NCBI RefSeq assembly: GCF_016617715.1
Contig: NZ_CP067225.1
Span: 434,001 to 498,000, forward strand
Direction of reading: 5' to 3'
Source: Paracoccus sp. MC1862
GTDB taxonomy: Bacteria; Pseudomonadota; Alphaproteobacteria; Rhodobacterales; Rhodobacteraceae
Length of the DNA stretch: 64,000 nt
The position numbers were made by a program, and so were the translations under genes. Numbering within the stretch: the first letter of the stretch is position 1; each line of letters opens with the position of its first letter. Under the pieces are notes generated by a model, which did not search any database, was not told the origin of the DNA, and saw only the letters and a list, made by a program, of their open reading frames with translations. Of this stretch, positions 1 through 7,261 are shown one piece after another.

Positions 1-228
1 GTCGGGCGTGGAAAGCTGCGCCCGGATCAGCATGGCCAGCAGACCGCCGACGAAGAAGAAGAAGCAGGCTGTCAGCATGATGCGGATGCCCAGCGTCGTA
101 TGGTTCACCGCCGAAAGCTGCTGCAGCCCGCGCCCCGAGGTCCAGATCGCGTCAAGCGCCTTGTGGCGTTCGAGGGGCGACAGCCCGTCCTCGGGCGCAG
201 ACGGGGCAGGGGTGGGCGCCGTGGTCAT
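1..228 (-). CDS. ctaD: Cytochrome c oxidase subunit I, N-terminal part (truncated by window edge)
   Basis: Catalytic subunit of a heme-copper terminal oxidase in the cytoplasmic membrane. Only the first 76 residues are present; the gene runs off the left edge, so the heme and CuB ligands cannot be seen. Visible are a Pro/Ala-rich cytoplasmic start, the family-typical stretch around GLQQLSAVNHTTLG, and the beginning of the first membrane helix (FFFFVGGLLAMLI). The ATG overlaps the stop codon of the upstream subunit II gene (ATGA), which implies translational coupling. The call rests on the N-terminal motif together with the coxB and ctaG neighbours. Confidence 0.85.
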   Translation of the reverse strand, partial: MTTAPTPAPSAPEDGLSPLERHKALDAIWTSGRGLQQLSAVNHTTLGIRIMLTACFFFFVGGLLAMLIRAQLSTPD

Positions 229-1112
229 GGGGCGGAATCTCTCGGGATCGTGGTGGGGATGTCCTCGGGCGGCGGCGCGGGCGAGCCCTCGCCTTGCGCC
301 GAGGGCGGCAGCGCGGGCGGCATCGGATCAGGGCCGGGCGCGGTCTCGGGCGCGCCGCCGATGGGACCGCCCGCCTCGGGCATTGGCAGCGGCGGCGAGG
401 GCGCGGCCGCGCCGACTGCGCTGGGCGGCACCCATTCGGGCGCGGGCTCGGGCGCGCGGCCCTCGGCCAGCGCGGTCAGGGCGGCGGTGTAGTCCTCGGG
501 CGTGCGGACATCGACGACAAAGCGCATGAGCTGGTGGCCCTGACCGCAGTATTCGGAACATTGCCCCTCGATCACGCCAGGGTTGTCGGCTTGGATCAGG
601 GTCTCGTTCACATGGCCGGGGATCGCGTCCATCTTGCCCGCGAGCCGTGGCGCCCAGAAGGAATGGATTACGTCGCGGGCGGTGATCTCCAGCCGCACCG
701 GCTGGCCTGCGGGCAGGAACAGGGTGCCCTGGCTGGCCGCCCCCGGAACCTCCGGGTAGGTGAAGGTCCAGGCCCACATGGAACCCTCGACCTCAATGCG
801 GGTGGGCTCAGTTCCGTCCGGCAGAAGCCGCCCGGTCAGGACGACCGACCAGATGAACAGCGGGATCATCACCGCCAGCGGCAGCACCAGTCCGCCGCCG
901 ATCAGCCAGGTCTTCAGCGAAACCCGCCCGAACCGCCCGCGCGGGGACATGACCGCCAGCACCAGCAGGACCATGCCGATCCAGATCGTCAGCATGACCG
1001 CCAGCATGACCCGGCCCAGCAGCCCGATCTCGGCGGCCGAGGGTCCCAGCGGATCCAGGGCCGACAGCGGCGCGTTGCAACCCGAGGTGACCAGCACCGC
1101 ACCGCCAGCCAT
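225..1112 (-). CDS. ctaC: Cytochrome c oxidase subunit II (CuA subunit), lipoprotein type
   Basis: Takes electrons from cytochrome c through the binuclear CuA centre on the periplasmic side. The 295-residue product begins with a lipobox (LVTSGC, Cys12), has two membrane helices (about 31-55 and 66-92) and a cupredoxin domain with the CuA ligands His150 (DVIHSFW), Cys185, Cys189, His193 and Met196 (QCSEYCGQGH..M). After residue 220 a Pro/Ala/Gly-rich tail of about 75 residues follows. The chosen ATG gives a signal peptide without positive charges; the in-frame upstream codons would supply Arg-Arg but contain no ATG, GTG or TTG nearby. Its start lies only 18 bp from that of the divergent DUF2231 gene. 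The stop overlaps the ctaD start. Confidence 0.9.
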   Translation of the reverse strand: MAGGAVLVTSGCNAPLSALDPLGPSAAEIGLLGRVMLAVMLTIWIGMVLLVLAVMSPRGRFGRVSLKTWLIGGGLVLPLAVMIPLFIWSVVLTGRLLPDGTEPTRIEVEGSMWAWTFTYPEVPGAASQGTLFLPAGQPVRLEITARDVIHSFWAPRLAGKMDAIPGHVNETLIQADNPGVIEGQCSEYCGQGHQLMRFVVDVRTPEDYTAALTALAEGRAPEPAPEWVPPSAVGAAAPSPPLPMPEAGGPIGGAPETAPGPDPMPPALPPSAQGEGSPAPPPEDIPTTIPRDSAP

Positions 1113-1130
1113 CAGCCCGAGGAGCCTTCG

Positions 1131-1667
1131 ATGACCAGCACCGACCAGACGCCGCGCAAGGGTGGGAACAAGGGCAAGGGCGGCAGCCGGAACCCGCTGA
1201 GCCCGCCGGTTCAGGAACTCGACACCGGCTCGGCCATCGCCTTCATCGGCCACCCGGTCCATGCGATGCTGGTGCATTTCCCCATCGCCTTCGCCATGGT
1301 CGTGCTGGGCTTCGACGTCCTTTACTGGGTGTTCGGCGATCCCTTCTTCGCCCGCGCGGCGACCTGGGCGGTGGGCGGCGGCTTCCTTGCGGGCGTGATC
1401 GCCAGTCTCGTCGGCTTGGCCGAGGTGCTGCTGGTCCCCGGCATCCGCCTGCGCGGCGCGAGCTGGAGCCATGCGGTCGCGGCGCTGACCTTTCTGGCCG
1501 TGATCGGCGCGAACTGGGGTCTGCGGCTGGACGGCACCCGGCCGATCCTGCCCGACGGGCTGTTCCTGTCGATCCTGGGCGCGCTGACGGTGGGGGTGGC
1601 CGGCTATCATGGGGGCAAGCTCATCTTCGATCATGGTGTCGGCATCATGGTTGCGTCCGACGACTGA
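1131..1667 (+). CDS. DUF2231-family membrane protein
   Basis: Integral membrane protein of 178 residues and unknown function. The hydrophilic, Lys/Gly-rich N-terminus (1-35) is followed by the family motif GHPVHAMLVHFPIAF (40-54) and about four hydrophobic helices. The conserved histidines suggest a redox or metal role, but that is inference. GAGGAG lies 7 nt before the ATG. The gene sits on the opposite strand to the oxidase genes on both sides: its start is 18 bp from that of coxB, and its last 37 bp overlap the end of the CopD-like gene. DUF2231 proteins often occur near respiratory genes. Confidence 0.8.
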   Translation: MTSTDQTPRKGGNKGKGGSRNPLSPPVQELDTGSAIAFIGHPVHAMLVHFPIAFAMVVLGFDVLYWVFGDPFFARAATWAVGGGFLAGVIASLVGLAEVLLVPGIRLRGASWSHAVAALTFLAVIGANWGLRLDGTRPILPDGLFLSILGALTVGVAGYHGGKLIFDHGVGIMVASDD

Positions 1668-2248
1668 AGGCCCAGCGTCTCTGCCAGGGCGCCAGGCTGG
1701 AACAGGTCGGGCGCAAGCCCCGACCATTCCAGCGGCGGCTTCATCAGCACCATCAGCAGGATGCCGATCGCGCCCACCCCGATCAGTCCGTTCAGCAGGA
1801 TCGCCCGGCCGGGGGTCAGGCGCAGTTCGCGCGGGTTGACCTCGCCCTCCGGGTCCTCCTCGACCGGGTCGTCGGCGAAGACGCGGACCATGGTGCGAGC
1901 GCAAAGCACGTGGCCCGCACCCAGCAGCACGACAAAGCCCAGCTTGGCGGTGAACCAGGGCGAATAGGTTTCCCGCAGGAAGATCAGCCCGATGCCGGAA
2001 CTGATCGCCAGCACCGCGGCGGGCGAGACCAGCCCGATATGCAGCATCCGCCCTATCGCATGCAGCCGGTGCAGCGCGCGCTGGCCGCCGCGCCGGGTGA
2101 TTCCGCGCCGCTGCGCCATCAGCCAGGGCAGGGCGATCAGCCCGCCGACCCAGACGGCGATGGCGCCGACATGGATGAACTTCACAAGGCCCAGAAAGGC
2201 ATCCGAGTTGAGGATGTCCCGCACCGCGTCGATGAAGGCCGGAATCAC
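1631..2248 (-). CDS. CopD-family membrane protein
   Basis: Membrane protein of 205 residues. The N-terminal half carries the CopD-like pattern FIHVGAIAVWVGGL with a helix histidine, followed by more helices with conserved His (LHAIGRMLHIG) and a basic loop. Such proteins are linked to copper transport or handling and, beside cytochrome oxidase genes, probably help supply copper for CuA/CuB; that role is inferred. The start is a GTG whose bases overlap the ctaG stop (GTGA), so the two are coupled. The 3' end overlaps the DUF2231 gene by 37 bp, tail to tail. Confidence 0.75.
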   Translation of the reverse strand: MIPAFIDAVRDILNSDAFLGLVKFIHVGAIAVWVGGLIALPWLMAQRRGITRRGGQRALHRLHAIGRMLHIGLVSPAAVLAISSGIGLIFLRETYSPWFTAKLGFVVLLGAGHVLCARTMVRVFADDPVEEDPEGEVNPRELRLTPGRAILLNGLIGVGAIGILLMVLMKPPLEWSGLAPDLFQPGALAETLGLQSSDATMMPTP

Positions 2249-2991
2249 CGGGGCGCTTTCGCAGGCTCGGGCGCGGCCTCGTCGGCAAGGCGGGCGACCT
2301 GCCACAGCAGCGCGGCCATATAGGGCAGGGCGCCCACGACCCACATCAGCAGGCCGGCGAACTGCTGGTCCGCAAGCGGGCTCAGGCCCCAGGCCTCGGT
2401 TGTCAGAAGATGTGCGCCGTAAAGCGGCTGGCCCGCAAACAGGATGATGGCCCCCAGCATCCCCATCTGAACAAAGGTTCCGCCTGCGGCGACCGCCGCG
2501 GCGCCGCGGTCGGGGGACAGGATATGCAGCCACACGGCAGCCGCGCTTCCGGCCAGCGTCGCCTGCATCAGCCAGTAGCCCGGCGTCGTCGCCAGCGCCC
2601 AGGCATAGGGTCCGGGCGCGTGCCAGGCCCACATCGCCCCGGCATGCAGCAGGATCGCGGCGCCGACGCCCACGATGCGCATCCGGTCCCGCAGCGCAGG
2701 GGCCAGCCCCAGCAGCGCCAAGGGGACGATGACGGCAGAGAGCAGCACATGATGGACCACCCGCGCCGAGAACAGCGCCGAGGTCAGGTTGCACAGCGGC
2801 GAGACGAAGACCACCACTGCAAGCGCCCAGGCTGACCAGCCGAACGCGTCCTTGCCGTGGCGATACAGCGCCGCGGCCCACAGGCCCAGCGCGACTAGCA
2901 GCACGGGGTCGAGGTTCCATGCGCCCATCAGCGTCGCCGGGGTTGGCGGGACGCCGCAATAGGCGATCGGGTTCAATTGATCGGTCTGCAT
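2245..2991 (-). CDS. ctaG: Cytochrome c oxidase assembly factor CtaG (caa3 type)
   Basis: Polytopic membrane protein (248 residues, about seven helices) of the caa3_CtaG family, needed for maturation of heme-copper oxidases. It is distinct from the Cox11-type protein that is also called CtaG. Visible motifs include the N-terminal YCGVPPTPATLMGAWNLDP region and helix histidines in VVHHVLLSAV and MWAWHAPGPYAW. It heads the minus-strand run ctaG-copD, upstream of coxB-ctaD. GAGGGG lies just before the ATG. A 15-bp palindrome lies about 50 bp upstream of the start. Confidence 0.88.
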   Translation of the reverse strand: MQTDQLNPIAYCGVPPTPATLMGAWNLDPVLLVALGLWAAALYRHGKDAFGWSAWALAVVVFVSPLCNLTSALFSARVVHHVLLSAVIVPLALLGLAPALRDRMRIVGVGAAILLHAGAMWAWHAPGPYAWALATTPGYWLMQATLAGSAAAVWLHILSPDRGAAAVAAGGTFVQMGMLGAIILFAGQPLYGAHLLTTEAWGLSPLADQQFAGLLMWVVGALPYMAALLWQVARLADEAAPEPAKAPR

Positions 2992-3041
2992 GTTCCCCTC
3001 GCCTCGGACCTGATACCGGTCACAGAAGGAACATGGGGTGG

Positions 3042-3056
3042 CCGGAACGGTTCCGG
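3042..3056. promoter_or_regulatory. 15-bp perfect palindrome upstream of ctaG
   Basis: CCGGAAC-G-GTTCCGG, two perfect 7-bp arms around one base, lies in the 106-bp gap between the fabH stop and the ctaG start, about 51 bp before ctaG. It could be an operator or simply part of a read-through hairpin after fabH. No regulator can be named from sequence. Confidence 0.35.
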
Positions 3057-3097
3057 TCGGAATCAGGGAAAACGCCTTGGCCTGTGGCCCGGCCGCA

Positions 3098-4072
3098 TCA
3101 CCAGCGCAGGACGACGCTGCCCCAGCTCATCCCGCCGCCGATGGCCTCGGTCACGATGACGTCGCCCGGTTTCAGCTTGCCTTCCGTGTCGGCGACCGAC
3201 AGCGCCAGCGGGATCGACGCGGCCGAAGTGTTGCCGTGGTCCGCGACCGTCAGGATCACCTTGTCCATCGGAAGCTGCATCTTCTGCGCGGTGGCGGTGA
3301 TGATCCGCAGGTTCGCCTGATGCGGGACCAGCCAGTCCACGTCGCCGGGCGTCAGTCCCGCCTTCTCCAGCACCCGCTTGGCGGTGGCGGCCAGCTTCTC
3401 GACCGCGTGGCGGAACACCAGGTTGCCCTGCATTCGCAGCATCCCCACCGTACCCGTGCGGCTGACGCCGCCGTCCACATACAGCAGTTCGCGCAGGTTG
3501 CCGTCGCTGTTGAGGTCGGTGGCCAGAACGCCGCGGTCGTCGCTGGTACCTTCGGTATCCACCCCTTCCAGGATGACCGCGCCCGCGCCATCGCCGAACA
3601 GCACGCAGGTGCCGCGGTCGGTCCAGTCCATGATGCGGCTGAAGGTCTCGGCCCCGATCACCAGCACGCGATCGGCCTGGCCCGACCGGATCAGCCCGTC
3701 AGCATTGGCCAGCGCATAGACGAAGCCCGCGCAGACCGCCTGGATGTCATAGGCAAAACCGCGCTGCATCCCCAGGCCCGCCTGCACGATGGTGGCGGTC
3801 GCCGGGAAGGTCAGGTCGGGGGTCGATGTCGCGACGACGATGGCGTCGATGTCCTCGGCCGTCATGCCGGCGCGGTCCAGCGCCTGCCGCGCAGCGGCGA
3901 TGGCGAGGTCCGAGGTGAACTCTGCTTCAGCCGCGAAATGGCGCCGCTCGATCCCCGTGCGCGAGCGGATCCATTCGTCCGTTGTGTCGAGCGTCTGCTC
4001 GAAATGGCTGTTCTCGACCACGCGCTCGGGCAGGTAATGCCCGGTTCCGCGCACTACCGACCGACGCATCAT
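3098..4072 (-). CDS. fabH: 3-oxoacyl-ACP synthase III (FabH)
   Basis: Starts type II fatty-acid synthesis by condensing acetyl-CoA with malonyl-ACP in the cytoplasm. The product is 324 residues, normal for the family. The catalytic triad is visible: Cys114 (AVCAGF), His251 (VPHQANLRI) and Asn281 (DHGNTSAASIPLA). The glycine-rich end GGGMSWGSVVLRW is also typical. Two consecutive ATGs are possible starts; the first overlaps the plsX stop as ATGA, so translation is coupled to plsX. It is the last gene of the minus-strand run DUF177-rpmF-plsX-fabH, a common proteobacterial order. Confidence 0.97.
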   Translation of the reverse strand: MMRRSVVRGTGHYLPERVVENSHFEQTLDTTDEWIRSRTGIERRHFAAEAEFTSDLAIAAARQALDRAGMTAEDIDAIVVATSTPDLTFPATATIVQAGLGMQRGFAYDIQAVCAGFVYALANADGLIRSGQADRVLVIGAETFSRIMDWTDRGTCVLFGDGAGAVILEGVDTEGTSDDRGVLATDLNSDGNLRELLYVDGGVSRTGTVGMLRMQGNLVFRHAVEKLAATAKRVLEKAGLTPGDVDWLVPHQANLRIITATAQKMQLPMDKVILTVADHGNTSAASIPLALSVADTEGKLKPGDVIVTEAIGGGMSWGSVVLRW

Positions 4073-5190
4073 GCCCCCGTCCCCGATTGCTGGGCAGGAT
4101 GCGCGCCCTCGGCCGCCGCCTGTTCGTTGGCCTGCGCCACGCGGGCGGCAAGCCGGTCCTGAAAGCCCGACTGCGCCAGCTTGAAGGCCAGCTTGATCGC
4201 GGCCGAAACGCCGGTCGCATCGGCCGAGCCATGCGATTTCACCACGGTGCCGTTCAGCCCGAGGAACACGCCCCCGTTCACCCGGCGCGGATCGATGCGC
4301 TTCTGCAGCCGCTTCAGCGAGGTCATGGCGAGAACGGCGGCGAACTTGGACATGATGGAATTGGCGAAGGCGTCCTTGAGGAAGTCGCCGACCAGCTTGG
4401 CCGTCCCCTCGCCAGTCTTCAATGCGATATTCCCGGTGAAGCCGTCGGTGACGATCACATCCACGCGGGCGCTCATCAGGTCGCCGCCCTCGACGAAGCC
4501 GACATAATCGACATTCGCCGGCTCGGCCGCGGCGGCGATCAGGGCGTGCGCTTCCTTCAGTTCAGGGCGGCCCTTGTGATCCTCGGTGCCCACGTTCAGC
4601 AGGCCGATGCGCGGGCGTTCCAGACCAAGGCCGTTGCGCGCGTAGGATGCGCCCATCATCGCATATTGCAGCAGGTCGGTGGCCTCGGCCTTGATGTCGG
4701 CGCCCACGTCCAGAATGACGTTGAAGCCCTGCGGCCCGCGCGAGGGCCACAGCACCGCGATCGCAGGGCGGTTCACGCCGGGCAGCTTGCGCAGGCGCAG
4801 GGTGGACAGGGCCATCAGCGCGCCGGTGTTGCCGCAACTGACCGCGACGGTCGATTCGCCCTCGCGCACCGATTCGATGGCCGACCACATCGAGGTGGCC
4901 TGCGCGGAACGGATCACCTGCGCGGGCTTGTCGTCCATGCGGACGACGCCGCTCGCGTCCCGGATGTCGCAGCGTTCGGCCAGTCCCTTGCGGCGGCCGA
5001 TCAGGCGTCGCAGCTCGGCTTCGGGGCCGTGGACGATGAAGCGGATGTCAGGGTTCTTCTCGGCGCTTTTCTCGATGCCCGCGACAACGGCGGCGGGGCC
5101 GCGGTCGCCACCCATCGCATCGACCGAAATCACCACCGGGCCTGAGACGCGGGGGCGCGACGGGTCTGCCTTGGAAAGCGTGGTCGTCAT
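4069..5190 (-). CDS. plsX: Phosphate acyltransferase PlsX
   Basis: Makes acyl-phosphate from acyl-ACP and phosphate, the first step of glycerophospholipid synthesis by the PlsX/PlsY route; a peripheral membrane enzyme. The 373-residue product has the family opening VVISVDAMGGDRGP, then AVSCGNTGALMA and DVIVTDGFTGNIALKT. An Ala/Gln-rich C-terminal tail is mildly variable. It lies 21 bp after rpmF and overlaps fabH by 4 bp, so the three genes are probably co-transcribed. Confidence 0.97.
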   Translation of the reverse strand: MTTTLSKADPSRPRVSGPVVISVDAMGGDRGPAAVVAGIEKSAEKNPDIRFIVHGPEAELRRLIGRRKGLAERCDIRDASGVVRMDDKPAQVIRSAQATSMWSAIESVREGESTVAVSCGNTGALMALSTLRLRKLPGVNRPAIAVLWPSRGPQGFNVILDVGADIKAEATDLLQYAMMGASYARNGLGLERPRIGLLNVGTEDHKGRPELKEAHALIAAAAEPANVDYVGFVEGGDLMSARVDVIVTDGFTGNIALKTGEGTAKLVGDFLKDAFANSIMSKFAAVLAMTSLKRLQKRIDPRRVNGGVFLGLNGTVVKSHGSADATGVSAAIKLAFKLAQSGFQDRLAARVAQANEQAAAEGAHPAQQSGTGA

Positions 5191-5211
5191 CGCACCCTGC
5201 GGTCAGCGTGT

Positions 5212-5418
5212 TCAGGCCGCGTCGTCGTCCAGGTCGATGTCCGCCGCCTGCGCGACGACCTCACGGTCGGCGTAATGACCGCAGGAGGGGCAGACATGGT
5301 GCGGGCGCTTGAGTTCGCCGCAGTTCGAGCATTCGTTGGGGTTACCCGCGACCAGCGCGTCATGCGAGCGGCGCATGTTGCGGCGGGACCGGGTGACTCG
5401 GTTCTGGGGGACGGCCAT
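5212..5418 (-). CDS. rpmF: 50S ribosomal protein L32
   Basis: Small protein (68 residues) of the large ribosomal subunit. The N-terminus [17 protein letters not shown] is typical of L32, and a zinc-ribbon of two CxxC pairs is present (CSNC and CPSC), so this is the zinc-binding form. The start was chosen at ATG 5418 because GAAGG lies about 9 nt upstream and the family begins MAVP; a longer in-frame extension upstream is not conserved-looking. It sits between the DUF177 gene and plsX. Confidence 0.96.
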   Translation of the reverse strand: MAVPQNRVTRSRRNMRRSHDALVAGNPNECSNCGELKRPHHVCPSCGHYADREVVAQAADIDLDDDAA

Positions 5419-5440
5419 GGGACAACCTTCGGTGGCAGAG

Positions 5441-5466
5441 GGTCGGGAGGGAATCCTGTCCCGACC
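5441..5466 (-). other. Stem-loop in the rpmF leader
   Basis: Perfect 8-bp stem GGTCGGGA/TCCCGACC with a 10-nt loop, ending about 22 nt before the rpmF ATG and just upstream of its ribosome-binding site. There is no T-run, so it is not a standard terminator. It could be an RNA-stability or translational control element. Confidence 0.5.
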
Positions 5467-5491
5467 GGCAAGTGTTTCGGATCGAACCGCG

Positions 5492-5520
5492 CAGATACGG
5501 CACAAACCCGTATTCCGCAA
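5492..5520 (-). promoter_or_regulatory. Predicted rpmF promoter
   Basis: TTGCGG-N17-TATCTG on the minus strand in the 132-bp gap between DUF177 and rpmF; the predicted start gives a leader of about 65 nt. It would let rpmF-plsX-fabH be expressed apart from DUF177. Confidence 0.5.
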
Positions 5521-5550
5521 GGCCAAAGGCCGGTTGCGGTCAACCTGGCG

Positions 5551-6078
5551 TCAATTGTCCTTGCGTTGCAGAAGATCCGCAAGCCCCTGAAACGGACGGC
5601 GGCTGTTGTCGTCCCCATCAGCGGGATCGGTCGCGTTTGCGGGCAACTCGGCCCCTTCGGCGCGGGGATAGGGGGGCAGCGCCAAGGCCAGCGCCTCGAC
5701 CAGCACCTCGCCCGCGTCAATGGCGGGGCCGAGCGGCTCGACCTCGTCGTCGGGCATCTCGACCTCGTCGCTTTCAGGCTGGGTGACATGGGGGGAATAA
5801 AGGCGGCGCACCGGCTCGTCGATCTTGCTGCGGACGGGGGCCAGCGTCACTACGCAGGGCTGCTGGACACGGGCGGTGACACGGCCCTCCAGCAGCCAGG
5901 CATCGTTCGGGGCGGCGGTGATCGTGGCCACCAGCCGCACCTCGGGCGGGGCAGTCAGCCCAAGTTCGGCGGCAATCCGCTGACGGGCGGGTTCGTCGGG
6001 CACCAGGTCGATGTGGTTCGGCTGGCGCGGATTCAGCTGCGACAGGCGCAACCTGTGGGAAAATGGGGCGGAGGACAT
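5551..6078 (-). CDS. DUF177 (YceD-like) protein, 23S rRNA accumulation factor family
   Basis: The 175-residue product belongs to the DUF177/YceD family, whose E. coli member is linked to 23S rRNA accumulation; genes of this family very commonly precede rpmF, as here. Visible traits are the central conserved Cys (QQPCVVTLAPV) and the acidic segment SDEVEMPDDEVEPLG. AAGG lies 7 nt before the ATG. The protein is probably cytoplasmic. It is divergent from bamE, with promoters for both in the 171-bp gap. Confidence 0.88.
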   Translation of the reverse strand: MSSAPFSHRLRLSQLNPRQPNHIDLVPDEPARQRIAAELGLTAPPEVRLVATITAAPNDAWLLEGRVTARVQQPCVVTLAPVRSKIDEPVRRLYSPHVTQPESDEVEMPDDEVEPLGPAIDAGEVLVEALALALPPYPRAEGAELPANATDPADGDDNSRRPFQGLADLLQRKDN

Positions 6079-6118
6079 GATCTTGCCTTTGTCGGCAGGG
6101 CGTTGCGCCCCGATGTTC

Positions 6119-6147
6119 TTGAGCGGCGTTGCCGAGTTTGCTAAGCG
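6119..6147 (+). promoter_or_regulatory. Predicted bamE promoter
   Basis: TTGAGC-N17-TAAGCG on the plus strand, about 100 bp before the bamE start. It overlaps the divergent DUF177 promoter. Confidence 0.45.
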
Positions 6148-6163
6148 GGTCGGACGCCGTCAA
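6135..6163 (-). promoter_or_regulatory. Possible DUF177 promoter
   Basis: TTGACG-N17-CAAACT on the minus strand. The -35 is near consensus but the -10 is weak. It overlaps the bamE promoter, so the two may compete. Confidence 0.35.
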
Positions 6164-6249
6164 CCGGAACCCGGCAAAGGGACGGGACGCGGCGGAAGAA
6201 GTGGCCGATCCTGCGCGACGGGCGGGCCCGAACGAGGGAAGGTGTCCCG

Positions 6250-6714
6250 ATGTCCATGACCCGCCGGCGAGCGATCGCCCTGGCCCTTGCGGTGCCCATT
6301 GTGGCCGCAGCGGGCTGCACGCGGATGTATCGCAACCACGGCCATGTGCCCAGTGATGACGAACTTGCGGCCGTCGTCGTCGGCCAGACCAGGCGCGACG
6401 ACCTGGAATACCTTGTCGGCCGCCCGGGCTCTCAGGGCGTCCTCACGGGATCAAGCTGGTATTACGTCGGCTCGCGCTGGGAACGCTACGGGCTGAGGGA
6501 ACCGCGCGAGATTTCCCGCGAGGTGGTTGCCATCAGCTTCGACGAAGGGGGCACGGTCACCAATGTCGAACGCTTCGGCCTGGAACGCGGCCGTGTCGTC
6601 ACGCTGTCGCGGCGCGTGACCGACACGGGCGTCGAGGGCTCGGGCTTCCTGCGGCAAATCCTGGGCAACGTGGGCCGGGTGAATGCCGGCGACCTGCTGG
6701 ATTCCGCCCGCTGA
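6250..6714 (+). CDS. bamE: Outer membrane protein assembly factor BamE
   Basis: Small lipoprotein of the BAM complex, which inserts beta-barrel proteins into the outer membrane. The 154-residue product has a twin-Arg-containing signal (MTRRRAIALALAVP) and a lipobox AAGC, then the SmpA/OmlA domain with VVVGQTRRDDLEYLVGRPGS and GSSWYYVGSRWE. GAGGGAAGG lies 7 nt before the ATG. It is divergent from the DUF177 gene, as is common in alphaproteobacteria, and converges on msrB with 8 bp between the stops. Confidence 0.92.
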   Translation: MSMTRRRAIALALAVPIVAAAGCTRMYRNHGHVPSDDELAAVVVGQTRRDDLEYLVGRPGSQGVLTGSSWYYVGSRWERYGLREPREISREVVAISFDEGGTVTNVERFGLERGRVVTLSRRVTDTGVEGSGFLRQILGNVGRVNAGDLLDSAR

Positions 6715-6722
6715 TTCGGGGC

Positions 6723-7130
6723 TCAGGCCGGGGCCGCTTCCGCGCCTTCGGGGACAAAGCGTATCGCCACCCCGTTGATGCAGTAGCGCAGCCCCGTGGG
6801 CGGTGGCCCGTCGGGAAAGACATGGCCCAGATGCGCGTCGCAGCGCTCGCAGCGGACCTCGGTGCGGATCATCCCGTGGCTGCGGTCGCGGTGTTCCTCG
6901 ATCGCGCCGCCCGCGTGGGAAAAGCTGGGCCATCCGCAGTGGCTTTCGAACTTCTGGTCGCCGTCGAACAGCCGGGCGCCGCAGCAGGCGCAGGCGTAAT
7001 GGCCCGCCCCCTTGGGGAAGCCGGGATGGGAAAACGGCCGTTCGGTTCCGGCCTGCCGGGTGACGTGATAGGTGGCGGGGTCGAGAAGTTCGCGCCATTC
7101 GGCGTCGGTGCGGGTGATCTTTTCAGCCAT
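6723..7130 (-). CDS. msrB: Peptide methionine-R-sulfoxide reductase MsrB
   Basis: Repairs oxidised methionine (R epimer) in proteins. The 135-residue product contains the catalytic Cys117 in RYCING, a structural zinc site of two CxxC pairs (Cys47/50 and Cys94/97), and Cys65 in HCGWPSF, which may act as the resolving cysteine. The start at ATG 7130 (MAEKITRT) was preferred over a longer frame because AGGGA lies 8 nt upstream and homologues start there. No signal peptide is seen, so it is probably cytoplasmic. Confidence 0.95.
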   Translation of the reverse strand: MAEKITRTDAEWRELLDPATYHVTRQAGTERPFSHPGFPKGAGHYACACCGARLFDGDQKFESHCGWPSFSHAGGAIEEHRDRSHGMIRTEVRCERCDAHLGHVFPDGPPPTGLRYCINGVAIRFVPEGAEAAPA

Positions 7131-7261
7131 GTCGGGTATCCCTGTTGCGGTTGTCCTCACATTTAAGCTCGGATCATGGCGGAACAAGAACGCGGAACGG
7201 GGCCGGGATGCAGGGGTTGATCCACGCGGGCGGACCCGCCCGCGCCAACAGGGGTGGGGGG

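Noticed and set aside
3010..3056. GGAAC-N16-TGTT on the minus strand before ctaG as an ECF-sigma promoter
   Set aside because: The -10 half does not match the CGTT of EcfG-type promoters, and the GGAAC belongs to a palindrome; not enough to claim.
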